A stretch of DNA of 9,575 bases from Bacteroidales bacterium UBA2632 (GCA_002359825.1 DENY01000083.1:10446-20020); one strand, 5' to 3'. Shown: positions 1 through 7,307, numbered from the stretch's first letter. Program-made: numbers and translations. The notes: generated by a model not told the origin, from the sequence alone.

Positions 1-1158
1 CGTGGGTCGGTAATACAAAATACTAAATAAATTTAGATGATTACGATTCTCTCTGTTTTTGTTAAATAAAACATCATCCTTCTCTATCAGCCATTTATAT
101 TCATCAGCCACCCATTCTAAACCCAAAATGACGTTTGTTTTATTACTGTGATAAGAAAGTTTATTCCGAATTCCACCTCCCATTGAACCATCATCCAAAT
201 CATTGAATGGTCGTCTTTCAAAACTATCGTTCCATTTTCCAAAGACGATCAATTTATTATTCCAATTGGAGCTGAATTGTTTTATAAGAGATATACCCCC
301 TACTCCTTTTTGATAACTTTTAGACCCTTCTATATCTTTCCAATTTTGTGCTGCCACTGTTGGACTTGTTTTAAAAAGTGTTTTACCCAAAGAGCTTGGA
401 ATTCCTGCATTCATATATGTTGTATAGAAGAAATATTCAAGATTCATTAATCTTAAATTGATATCTCCAGCAACAAGAGCAGTTCGTTTTTTCATATAAT
501 TATTTTCACGATATCCATCAGAATTGACCGCGGAAAGATTTCCTTGCAATGAAAAATTATTTTTTTTGATGTACTGATTCACGTTTGCTTTCAAAGTATT
601 GAAAGCTCCATAATGAAACTGAGCCTTTGTTCTTGTTTGATCGTTTTTACCAGTATACATGTTGATTGTTCCCCCCAATCCCGAACCATATAAAGCGGAA
701 GCAGGACCTTTTACGATCTCCAATCTGTCAATCATCAGCAAATCGATATCTTCAGGATTAGAAACACCATCAGAGGAGGTAATCGGAATGTCGTTTAGGT
801 AAAATTTGATACGATTTGTATTATATGGTGTTCTGCTACCCATACCCCTAATAACAATTCTACTTGTGGCATATGTTCCCCTTTGCATGTTTACTCCAGG
901 CAATGAACTGATAGGTGTTGCCATACTATTAGCATCCCAAGAGGAAATAGCATTACCAGTGAGAAGTGACAAACTTCCTGGAATATGTCGTAAGTTACTT
1001 TTTGTTTCGTATGCACTTATTATTACCTCTTTAAGAGCTACCACTGTATCTACTGAGTGATTAATAATATTTTTATCACCTTTTATTTGAGCCAAAAGAC
1101 TTGATAATTCGAATACAATTGAAAAGAAAAGAAGAATTAACCTACAATTTAAACCCAT
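1..1158 (-). CDS. TonB-dependent outer-membrane receptor, N-terminal part (cut by window edge)
   Basis: The minus strand is open from the ATG at 1158 to base 1, giving 386 codons with no stop; the rest lies outside the window. An in-frame TAA lies 9 nt upstream of the ATG, which fixes the start. Residues 1-23 form a signal peptide (hydrophobic core about 7-22, ending SLLAQ). A TonB-box-like stretch KEVIISA lies at 43-49. The plug domain spans about 52-170 and shows LPGV (86-89), IVIRGMGSR (101-109) and the highly typical RLEIVKGPASALYG (145-158), followed by GGTINM. From about 175 the sequence alternates as expected for beta-barrel strands. There is no N-terminal carboxypeptidase-like domain, so it resembles siderophore or iron-citrate type receptors more than SusC-type glycan receptors. 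The substrate cannot be read from this part. By family knowledge it imports a ligand across the outer membrane using TonB-ExbBD energy. The SusD-type partner, if any, is not visible. Confidence 0.93.
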   Translation of the reverse strand, partial: MGLNCRLILLFFSIVFELSSLLAQIKGDKNIINHSVDTVVALKEVIISAYETKSNLRHIPGSLSLLTGNAISSWDANSMATPISSLPGVNMQRGTYATSRIVIRGMGSRTPYNTNRIKFYLNDIPITSSDGVSNPEDIDLLMIDRLEIVKGPASALYGSGLGGTINMYTGKNDQTRTKAQFHYGAFNTLKANVNQYIKKNNFSLQGNLSAVNSDGYRENNYMKKRTALVAGDINLRLMNLEYFFYTTYMNAGIPSSLGKTLFKTSPTVAAQNWKDIEGSKSYQKGVGGISLIKQFSSNWNNKLIVFGKWNDSFERRPFNDLDDGSMGGGIRNKLSYHSNKTNVILGLEWVADEYKWLIEKDDVLFNKNRENRNHLNLFSILYYRPT

Positions 1159-1301
1159 TTTTGTTTATTTTTAGTAGAAGATAGTATTACATTATTCACA
1201 TCCAATATAACACCATCCTTTAAAAGTTGTTTCTTAACATCAGCTTTTAACACCGAGAAATTCAATTCTTTTTGGAATGAAAAACATAACTCTTGAAAGA
1301 A
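1149..1301 (-). pseudogene. Possible gene remnant or leader frame overlapping the receptor start
   Basis: The minus strand holds a 50-codon open stretch bounded by TAA at 1302-1304 and TAA at 1149-1151. The closing TAA lies inside the receptor start (ATGGGTTTAA, frames offset by one base), so the two frames overlap by a few bases as coupled genes do. The last 35 residues (from about SVLKADVKKQ to NKQKWV) have a balanced, protein-like composition with lysines, aspartates and hydrophobics in a helix-strand pattern. The frame has no ATG, only TTG or GTG as possible starts. Further upstream in the same frame a 22-codon piece beginning MKLFKFNR (ATG at 1403) is separated from it by two TAA codons. 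It may be a degraded upstream gene, a leader peptide or chance. I do not recognise a family. Confidence 0.25.
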
Positions 1302-1644
1302 TTAAAAGAAAATGAATACATTTCGATTAAAAAATTATAAACAGACAAACAAACTATGATAGTTTTCGAGGAAATTGATTCTGTTAAATTTAAAGAGTTT
1401 CATCAATTTTGTTTACACATTGCTTTTATTTTTGCCCAAATAGTGATATTATATTCATTTATTATTCAAAGCACATCATTTTTGAAGCTTTACTCTCTGA
1501 TCCAACAGGCCTATTTTGTAATGTTCACTTTGCAATTTAAGAACTAAATAACGAATTGGTTGTTATTAAAAGAGACGTGTTATTTCGAATCAATCCAAAT
1601 AACTAAAGTAAATATTGAAAACTTCAACTTAAAACATTGCATAA
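1159..1644. other. Divergent intergenic region between the TonB receptor and the pdh genes
   Basis: These 486 bases separate the minus-strand receptor from plus-strand pdhA. I see no complete gene that I believe. The plus-strand frame at 1356-1547 (63 codons) is short and hydrophobic, lacks a ribosome binding site, and has phenylalanine- and isoleucine-rich composition typical of AT-rich noncoding DNA. On the minus strand an open frame without an ATG runs from 1301 to 1149 and overlaps the receptor start; it is listed separately. A weak Bacteroidota promoter match for the plus strand is listed at 1408-1434. No exact TAnnTTTG was found on the minus strand for the receptor. Confidence 0.6.
1408..1434 (+). 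promoter_or_regulatory. Weak candidate promoter for the pdh operon
   Basis: TATTTTTG at 1427-1434 fits the Bacteroidota -7 consensus TAnnTTTG, and TTTG at 1408-1411 could be the -33 element. The spacer is 15 nt, shorter than the usual 17-23, which lowers confidence. Transcription from here would give a leader of about 200 nt before pdhA. No better match was found closer to the gene. Confidence 0.25.
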
Positions 1645-2739
1645 ATGATTTTCAAAGAATTTAATCCATTAGAAGATAAAATGCTCAGGATTATCGATAA
1701 TGACGGCAAAGTTATTAACCAAGATTTAATGCCCGAATTAGACGATGAGACTATAGTGAAAGCTTATAAAGACATGCTCTTTGAGCGTGTTGCCGATGAG
1801 ATGGCAGTTTCATATCAGCGCCAGGGTCGCATGTATACTTTTCCACCCAATCAAGGACAGGAAGCTATTCATATAGCTGCAGGAATGAATATGAAAGAAG
1901 ATGATTGGCTCGTACCTGCTTTTCGAGAAATGGGAGTTATGCTTTCAAGGGGCGTGACAATGAAAGAGATTTTTTTGTATTACAATGGTAATGAACAAGG
2001 AAGCAACTTTAGTGATCCGAAAGCTAAGCATGTATTGCCAATCGCAATATCAATCGGGACTCAGTATCAACACGCTGTTGGCATTGCTTATGCAGCTAAA
2101 TACCAAGGTAAAGACGAAGTAGTTTTCCCTTTTATTGGTGATGGTGGAACTTCAACGGGCGATTTCGCTGAAGCATTAAACTTTGCTCAAGTTTGGAATG
2201 TACCGGTTGTATTTACTGTTCAAAACAATCAATATGCTATTTCAGTTCCGGTTGCAAAACAAACTAAATCACTCAACTTAGCAGTCAAAGCTGTCGCAGC
2301 TGGCATGAAAAGTATAAAAGTAGATGGCAATGATTTTTTTGCAATGTATTTAGCATATAAAGAAGCACGTGAACATGCAAGTTCAGGTAAAGGACCAGTG
2401 CTCATTGAAGCTTTAACATATAGAAGAGGTGCACACACAACCTCTGATGATCCTACCAAATATAGAACAAAAGAGGAGGAAGAAAAGTGGGGATTATCTG
2501 ATCCTTTATTAAGACTTAAAAAATTTATAGACGATAAAGGAATCTGGAAAGAAAACGAGGAGGAGTTGATCGTACAAAAGAAGAAAGATGTTGACAAACA
2601 ATTCTTAGAAGCAGAAAACTTCACACCCTATCCATTAGATGACGTATTTAACTTCATATATGTGGATATGCCCGATGACCTAAAAAGACAAAAAGAAGAA
2701 TACGAACAATTTATAACTTGGAAGGAGAATAGAAAATGA
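1645..2739 (+). CDS. pdhA: Pyruvate dehydrogenase E1 component, alpha subunit
   Basis: Thiamine-diphosphate-dependent 2-oxo acid dehydrogenase E1 alpha, which with E1 beta forms the alpha2beta2 decarboxylase of the cytoplasmic complex. The diphosphate-binding motif is complete: GDGG at 165-168, then 26 residues between GDG and N194-N195 (QNNQYAIS). The active-site loop YRRGAHTTSDDPTKYR is at 259-274, with His264. The whole 364-residue layout follows the Gram-positive PdhA pattern: the N-terminal 'IIDNDGKVINQDLMPEL' segment, then RQGRMYTFPPNQGQEA, and a C-terminal 'DMPDDLKRQKEEYEQF' tail. This makes pyruvate the likeliest substrate. A branched-chain 2-oxo acid specificity is not excluded, because the loop also resembles BCKDH enzymes. 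TAA directly precedes the ATG at 1645, so translation cannot begin further upstream; a later ATG at 1681 would cut into the conserved N-terminal segment. Its stop overlaps the next gene's start (ATGA). Confidence 0.93.
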   Translation: MIFKEFNPLEDKMLRIIDNDGKVINQDLMPELDDETIVKAYKDMLFERVADEMAVSYQRQGRMYTFPPNQGQEAIHIAAGMNMKEDDWLVPAFREMGVMLSRGVTMKEIFLYYNGNEQGSNFSDPKAKHVLPIAISIGTQYQHAVGIAYAAKYQGKDEVVFPFIGDGGTSTGDFAEALNFAQVWNVPVVFTVQNNQYAISVPVAKQTKSLNLAVKAVAAGMKSIKVDGNDFFAMYLAYKEAREHASSGKGPVLIEALTYRRGAHTTSDDPTKYRTKEEEEKWGLSDPLLRLKKFIDDKGIWKENEEELIVQKKKDVDKQFLEAENFTPYPLDDVFNFIYVDMPDDLKRQKEEYEQFITWKENRK

Positions 2740-3713
2740 GTGTAATGACATTGGTAAAAGCTATTAATAATGCTTTAGACATTAAATTAGCTGATGATAA
2801 GTCTGTTGTAGTTTTTGGAGAAGATGTGGGAGTTGAAGGCGGTGTCTTCAGGGTGACCGAAGGATTGCAAGTGAAACATGGTGAAGAGAGAGTTTTTGAT
2901 ACTCCGATAGCCGAATCTGCAATTGTAGGTACTGGATTAGGAATGGCGATAGCAGGATTGCGTCCTGTTGTAGAAATGCAATTTGATGGTTTTTCATATC
3001 CAGCTCTTAATCAAGTAATCTCAAACGTATCACGTATGTACAATCGTTCTCGTGGAAGATTTAAAGCTCCCATGGTTATTCGATTTCCTTATGGTGGTGG
3101 TATAAATGCTTTAGAGCATCACTCCGAAAGTCCTGAAGCGATTTACTCGCACATACCAGGATTGAAGGTTGTTGTACCGTCTACACCTCATGATGCTAAA
3201 GGATTGTTGATAGCAGCCATTGAGAGTGACGACCCTGTTATATTCATGGAACCAAAACGAATCTATCGTGCCGTGAAACAAGAGGTAAGTGATGAAAAAT
3301 TTAGTATTCCTTTGGGAAAAGCGAAAGTGCTAAATGAAGGAACCGATGTAACCGTTGTTGCTTTTGGTGCAATGATTCGCGAATGCCAAAGAGCTATGGT
3401 AATGACAAAAGAAGCAGGCATATCTGTTGAATTGATTGATTTAAGGACTATTTATCCTATAGACAAAGAGACTATACTTGAATCTATCAAAAAAACTGGA
3501 CGCTTAGTTGTAGTTGCTGAAGCTACTGAATCGTTTAGTATTGGCTCTGAGTTAATTGCTATTGCAAACGAAGGAGCATTCTTGCATTTAGAAGCTCCTC
3601 CACGTCGTGTGATGGGCTTTGATACGATAGTACCCTTGGCGCAAGGTGAAAAATATTACATGATTACACCTGAAAAGATATTCTACGAAATAGAGAAAAC
3701 AGTCAAATTCTAA
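2736..3713 (+). CDS. pdhB: Pyruvate dehydrogenase E1 component, beta subunit
   Basis: The beta partner of the E1 heterotetramer completes the thiamine diphosphate site at the alpha/beta interface. Its 325 residues match the usual family length. Visible landmarks are VVVFGEDVGVEGGVFRVTEGL near the N-terminus and FDTPIAESAIVGTGLGMA around 54-71, with Glu60 as the expected cofactor-activating glutamate. INALEHHSESPEAIYSHIPG (123-142) carries His128/His129, in the region of the catalytic histidine. The transketolase C-terminal domain follows, including DLRTIYPID and the PPRRVMGFDTIVPLA segment. The ATG at 2736 overlaps the pdhA stop in ATGA and is preceded by AAGGAG, one of the few clear Shine-Dalgarno sequences in the window. 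This fits translational coupling that keeps the subunits at 1:1. The terminal FDTIVPLAQGEKYY segment is like Gram-positive type PDH enzymes, as judged from memory. Confidence 0.94.
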   Translation: MSVMTLVKAINNALDIKLADDKSVVVFGEDVGVEGGVFRVTEGLQVKHGEERVFDTPIAESAIVGTGLGMAIAGLRPVVEMQFDGFSYPALNQVISNVSRMYNRSRGRFKAPMVIRFPYGGGINALEHHSESPEAIYSHIPGLKVVVPSTPHDAKGLLIAAIESDDPVIFMEPKRIYRAVKQEVSDEKFSIPLGKAKVLNEGTDVTVVAFGAMIRECQRAMVMTKEAGISVELIDLRTIYPIDKETILESIKKTGRLVVVAEATESFSIGSELIAIANEGAFLHLEAPPRRVMGFDTIVPLAQGEKYYMITPEKIFYEIEKTVKF

Positions 3714-3724
3714 AATCAAATCAA

Positions 3725-5032
3725 ATGAGATATATATTTAACTTTCCCGATATAGGCGAGGGTCTCGAAGAAGGAACCATCTTAGAATGGTATGTGAAAA
3801 AGGGCCAAGAAGTGAAAACTGGAGACAATCTGGTGCAAATGGAAACCGATAAAGTTGTGGCTGACATCCCCTCTCCGAGGGATGGAACGATTGTGGCTTT
3901 ATTTGGTGAAGTGGGTGATATAGCTATCGTTGGAGAACCATTGGTTGAAATAGAAATTGAAGGCGTTCATGGTGAAGAAGCTCAGAAAGAAGCTAAAAAA
4001 GAAGTTGAAGATGAGTTTGCTCCCGAGACAGAAAAAGGTGAAGACTTAGATGAAGAAGAAGCTGCGGGAGTAGTTGGAACAATGGAAACTGCAGGCAAAA
4101 GCGCAGTATTAGCCGCCAGCGACGAAGGAGCTGAAAAAGAGCCCGAAAAAGAGGATAAACCGACCCGTAAGGCTGTGGCTACACCTGTGGCCAGAGCTAT
4201 GGCAAAAGAAAGAGATATCGATATTAATGAAGTTAAAGGTACAGGCCCTTCAGGAAGAGTAATGAAAGAAGATATCGAAAACTATAAGCCAAGCAAGAAA
4301 GGTGCTCCAAAGAAAAAAGAAAGAGAAAAAGGTGAAGATGTAACTTACGAACCTCTAACTCAGATAAGGAAAGCTATTTCTAAAAATATGATTAATTCTA
4401 AACACAGTGCGGCTCATATGTCTGTGTTTGAAGAAGTGGAAATATCCGAGCTTATCAATATCAGGAGCAAATATAAAGATGCTTTTGCACAGAAAGATGT
4501 TAAGTTGACATATTTGCCTTTTATAGTGAAAGCAGTGGTGCATGCACTGAAACACCACCGACAAGTGAATTCTCAAATGGATTTGGAGAACGATCGAATG
4601 ATTTTCAACAATCGTTACAACATTGGAATTGCTGTGGATACTCCCCAAGGATTAATGGTGCCAGTAATAAAAGATGCGGATCAACTAAGTATCATGGAAA
4701 TTGCCAGAGAAATCTCTGATTTGGCCAATAAAGCTAACAGTCGTAAACTGATCATGGACGAAATGAAAGGTGGTACCTTCACCATTACTAACTATGGATC
4801 AATTGGAGGAATATTTGCCACACCAGTCATCAACTATCCTGAAGCAGGGATTTTGGGTGTTGGACGTATTGTCAAAAAGCCAGTTGTGAAAAACGACCAA
4901 GTTGTACCAGGTAGCATGTTGGCACTTTCTCTGTCTGTCGATCACCGTATTGTGGATGGAGGCGAAGCTTCACGCTTCATAAACAGTGTAATGAAATATC
5001 TTGCAGATCCTATAGCTTTGCTGATGGAATAA
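3725..5032 (+). CDS. pdhC: Dihydrolipoamide acetyltransferase, E2 core of the pyruvate dehydrogenase complex
   Basis: E2 carries the acyl group on a lipoyl-lysine and transfers it to CoA, and it forms the structural core of the complex. Three domains are visible in order. A single lipoyl domain (1-80) has the modification site METDKVVADIPS, with Lys43. After an acidic Glu-rich linker (about 83-148), a peripheral subunit-binding domain (about 150-188) shows ATPVARAMAKERDIDI and GTGPSGRVMKEDIENY. After a Lys-rich second linker, the catalytic domain (about 208-435) carries TFTITNYGSIGG and the active-site signature DHRIVDGGEA, with His407 and Asp411. At 435 residues with one lipoyl domain it has the common short bacterial layout. 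It begins 11 nt after pdhB with no clear Shine-Dalgarno sequence. Substrate type (acetyl or branched-chain acyl) is inferred from the E1 genes. It is followed by a hairpin rather than directly by the E3 gene. Confidence 0.93.
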   Translation: MRYIFNFPDIGEGLEEGTILEWYVKKGQEVKTGDNLVQMETDKVVADIPSPRDGTIVALFGEVGDIAIVGEPLVEIEIEGVHGEEAQKEAKKEVEDEFAPETEKGEDLDEEEAAGVVGTMETAGKSAVLAASDEGAEKEPEKEDKPTRKAVATPVARAMAKERDIDINEVKGTGPSGRVMKEDIENYKPSKKGAPKKKEREKGEDVTYEPLTQIRKAISKNMINSKHSAAHMSVFEEVEISELINIRSKYKDAFAQKDVKLTYLPFIVKAVVHALKHHRQVNSQMDLENDRMIFNNRYNIGIAVDTPQGLMVPVIKDADQLSIMEIAREISDLANKANSRKLIMDEMKGGTFTITNYGSIGGIFATPVINYPEAGILGVGRIVKKPVVKNDQVVPGSMLALSLSVDHRIVDGGEASRFINSVMKYLADPIALLME

Positions 5033-5042
5033 CACACATAGT

Positions 5043-5084
5043 GATCTATCCCTTATACAATATAATAAAAATTAGGGATAGATC
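5043..5084 (+). terminator. Hairpin between the E2 and E3 genes (partial terminator, attenuator or RNA-processing site)
   Basis: GATCTATCCCT (5043-5053) is perfectly complementary to AGGGATAGATC (5074-5084), giving an 11-bp stem with a 20-nt AT-rich loop, beginning 10 nt after the E2 stop. The following tract TCTTTAC is only moderately U-rich, so termination may be incomplete. No TAnnTTTG promoter was found between it and the E3 start, which suggests that read-through supplies E3. Confidence 0.6.
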
Positions 5085-5139
5085 TCTTTACAGCTTTTGA
5101 ACTTAGAATAATTAATGAACTCACAATAAATAAAATAAT

Positions 5140-6486
5140 ATGGATTACGATCTAATAATAATAGGCGCAGGACCTGCGGGCTATGTAGCAGCAATTAGAG
5201 CCGGGCAATTAGGACTTAAAACTGCGATTGTAGAAAAAAAACACATTGGAGGCATGTGTCTTAATTGGGGATGCATACCCTCAAAGACCATTTTGGAGAG
5301 TGCCAAGGTTTTCGAGAAAACAAAACAACTTTCAGAATTCGGAGTTGACGGAATTGATTTGGAAAATGTATCTTTTAATTGGGATACTGTTAAGAAAAGA
5401 TCAAAAAAGATTACCAAGAAGCTTACGGCAGGCGTAGACTTCCTACTCAAAAAGAATGGAATTGAAGTAATAAATGGTACTGCAACGATTGGTGAAAACA
5501 AAACCGTGTATGTTGATGGTAAAAAGATAACTGCCGAAAACATTATAGTTGCTACAGGATCGAAGCCAAAAAAACTTAATGACAAATTAGAAGATGCTCC
5601 AAGCATAGAGATGGAAAATCTTTTTGACTTGGAAGAAATACCCGAGAAAATTGTCGTGACGGGCAACCATGTGTCAGCTGTAGAAATTGCTCAGTTTTTC
5701 AAACTCATCGATAAGAAAGTAACACTTGTAGCCAATAGTGAATACTTCCTCGACGGAATTGATAAATTCCTTATCGACTACATCACAAAGAATGTGACAT
5801 CAAATGGTATAGAATTGATTTCTGAAGGTTATCCTTCTAAATATTCAAACGGAAAATTAACAGTGGGAGACAAAAAGATTGAATGCGACCTTTTAGTCAA
5901 TTGCAGTTCACGTAAAGCTATTATTCCAGAAAGCGAAACACCATTTGAATTAACTGAACGAGGATTTATCAAAACGGACAAAGACTTTAAAACAAACATT
6001 GTTGGTGTATATGTAATTGGCGATGCAGCAGGCAAAAGTTTTGTTGCTCACATGGCTTCAGCACAAGGTATTCATGTTGTGAATGCAATCAAAGGGGTAA
6101 AGGCTAATTTCGATTACTCAACCTACCCTATAAATATGTACACAAGTCCCGAAATATCTCAAATAGGTATGACCGAAGAGATGATTAGAGAAGAGGGATA
6201 CGAATACAAAGTAAACGAATTTCCATTGTCTGCTAATGCTAAGGCTATGATTGAAGGAAACACCGAAGGATTTATCCGAATGCTTTCGGAAAAGAAATAC
6301 GGACAAGTATTGGGGGTTCAAATTGTTGGCAAACATGCCACAGATATGATTGCCGAAGCTGGGGCATATCTGAAAGTAGAAGGCACAGTATATGATGTTG
6401 CCAATACTATTCACGCTCACCCTACTGTTTCAGAGATTTATTTTGAAGTTGGATTTGATGCATTTGATAAGGCTATTCATATATAG
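5140..6486 (+). CDS. lpdA: Dihydrolipoamide dehydrogenase (E3) with an unusual NAD-binding domain
   Basis: A pyridine nucleotide-disulfide oxidoreductase placed to reoxidise E2 dihydrolipoamide. The FAD half is canonical: DLIIIGAGPAGYVAAIRAG (4-22), the redox-active disulfide GGMCLNWGCIPSK with Cys40 and Cys45, VATGSKP (137-143), and GVYVIGDAAG (289-298) for the flavin. The dimerisation domain ends in IHAHPTVSE, with His427 and Glu432 as the expected proton-relay dyad. The NAD half departs from the family. The second GxGxxG motif (usually GGGYIGLE) reads GNHVSAVE (175-182), the acidic residue after the second strand is replaced (VTLVANSE, Ala198), and the usual GRRPN segment reads CSSRKAI (255-261). 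At 448 residues it is slightly shorter than typical (about 460-475). The start has no Shine-Dalgarno sequence; an in-frame TAA lies 9 nt upstream. Location and the intact disulfide make E3 the best call, but its electron acceptor is open. Confidence 0.88.
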   Translation: MDYDLIIIGAGPAGYVAAIRAGQLGLKTAIVEKKHIGGMCLNWGCIPSKTILESAKVFEKTKQLSEFGVDGIDLENVSFNWDTVKKRSKKITKKLTAGVDFLLKKNGIEVINGTATIGENKTVYVDGKKITAENIIVATGSKPKKLNDKLEDAPSIEMENLFDLEEIPEKIVVTGNHVSAVEIAQFFKLIDKKVTLVANSEYFLDGIDKFLIDYITKNVTSNGIELISEGYPSKYSNGKLTVGDKKIECDLLVNCSSRKAIIPESETPFELTERGFIKTDKDFKTNIVGVYVIGDAAGKSFVAHMASAQGIHVVNAIKGVKANFDYSTYPINMYTSPEISQIGMTEEMIREEGYEYKVNEFPLSANAKAMIEGNTEGFIRMLSEKKYGQVLGVQIVGKHATDMIAEAGAYLKVEGTVYDVANTIHAHPTVSEIYFEVGFDAFDKAIHI

Positions 6487-6503
6487 ACATTCTTAATTCA
6501 GGG

Positions 6504-6543
6504 AAAAGTCAAATGCATCAAAAAAAAGTTGCATTTGGCTTTT
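6504..6543 (+). terminator. Intrinsic terminator after the E3 gene
   Basis: AAAAGTCAAATGCA (6504-6517) pairs with TGCATTTGGCTTTT (6530-6543) over 14 bp with one G-U wobble. The loop is A-rich, 12 nt. The right arm ends in TTTT. Position 18 nt after the lpdA stop fits a Rho-independent terminator for the pdh operon. Confidence 0.75.
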
Positions 6544-6557
6544 CATGCCTACATTTG
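6528..6557 (+). promoter_or_regulatory. Candidate promoter for the lipoate-ligase gene
   Basis: TACATTTG at 6550-6557 is an exact match to the Bacteroidota -7 element TAnnTTTG. A -33-like GTTG (one mismatch from TTTG) lies at 6528-6531 with an 18-nt spacer, overlapping the right arm of the preceding terminator. The expected start is a few bases downstream, giving a leader of about 35 nt. This would let the ligase gene be expressed apart from pdhA-lpdA. Confidence 0.5.
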
Positions 6558-6599
6558 TTGTAAGAATAAAAATGAAGCAGCAAAATAAAATCAATAAAA

Positions 6600-7262
6600 A
6601 TGATAACAGTTTCTGAATACAATCTTCCAGATATCCAACTATTAAATGAATCCACAAACAAGTTCCTACTTTGGATACCTGACAAATCTTATATTGTGTT
6701 GGGAGCATCTAACAATGCAAAAGATGCTGTGGTGGAAGATGTAACCTTGATGGACGACATCTGCGTAATCAAAAGGCGAACGGGAGGTCAAACAGTTATG
6801 TTAACCCCGAATAATATTATCATATCAGCTGTGATTACAGATGAGAGTGTAATGAAACCAAAAGATGTTTTCAATCGTTTCAATGAACTTATCATAGATG
6901 CTATCGCTAAGAACCACAACTTAAAATTCTCTACTCGAGGCATATCAGATATAGCATTGGGTGAAAAGAAAATTTTGGGCTCTTCCATGTACCGTGGTAA
7001 AGGGAAGCTATTCTATCATGCTGTACTCAACTTTGAAGAGCCTTCTACCACTTTTCAAAAATACCTGAAACATCCAAGCAATGAACCGGACTATAGGAAA
7101 GGTAGAATGCACCATGAATTTGTGACATCGCTAAAAGAAACAGGCTATCCAGAAAGTATTAATCATTTTAAAATTAAACTCACAGAATCATTAAGTAGTA
7201 TTTTGACCAATTTTGAAGATAGAGCTGAAGCCTTAAATGAAGCAGTATGTATGACAAGGTGA
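6600..7262 (+). CDS. Lipoate-protein ligase / lipoyltransferase family protein (LplA-like, single domain)
   Basis: Member of the biotin/lipoate ligase catalytic-domain family (BPL_LplA_LipB). It most likely attaches or transfers lipoyl groups onto the E2 lysine. The substrate-binding signature is CVIKRRTGGQTVMLTPNN (55-72), corresponding to the RRxSGGGxVxHDxGN motif of LplA. The catalytic-lysine region is SDIALGEKKILGSSMYRGKGKLFYHAVLNF (116-145), with Lys124 aligned to the conserved lysine. KHPSNEPDYRKGRMHHEFVTSL (157-178) is a typical family segment. Deviations are GGQ for GGG, and Leu-Thr for the His-Asp of LplA; a similar GGGTVVL form occurs in other single-domain members, as I recall. At 220 residues it lacks the C-terminal accessory domain of E. 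coli LplA (about 338 residues). It has two cysteines (Cys55, Cys217), neither in an obvious octanoyltransferase nucleophile context. The start lacks a Shine-Dalgarno sequence. Activity could be ligation, or transfer from another carrier. Confidence 0.82.
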   Translation: MITVSEYNLPDIQLLNESTNKFLLWIPDKSYIVLGASNNAKDAVVEDVTLMDDICVIKRRTGGQTVMLTPNNIIISAVITDESVMKPKDVFNRFNELIIDAIAKNHNLKFSTRGISDIALGEKKILGSSMYRGKGKLFYHAVLNFEEPSTTFQKYLKHPSNEPDYRKGRMHHEFVTSLKETGYPESINHFKIKLTESLSSILTNFEDRAEALNEAVCMTR

Positions 7263-7307
7263 ACATTTGGTTTAACTTTGCTCATAGAATAGAAAAATCA
7301 TATTATT

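Noticed and set aside
806..1060. 84-codon plus-strand frame antisense to the TonB receptor
   Set aside because: It lies opposite the strongly supported plug domain of the receptor and has no recognisable motif.
1356..1547. 63-codon plus-strand frame before pdhA, with one hydrophobic segment
   Set aside because: No ribosome binding site or promoter of its own, low-complexity Phe/Ile/Leu composition expected from AT-rich noncoding DNA, and the best promoter match lies inside it.
2229..2624. 131-codon minus-strand frame inside pdhA, with similar antisense frames in pdhC and lpdA
   Set aside because: All lie opposite genes with clear family motifs and read as Ser/Phe-rich antisense translations.
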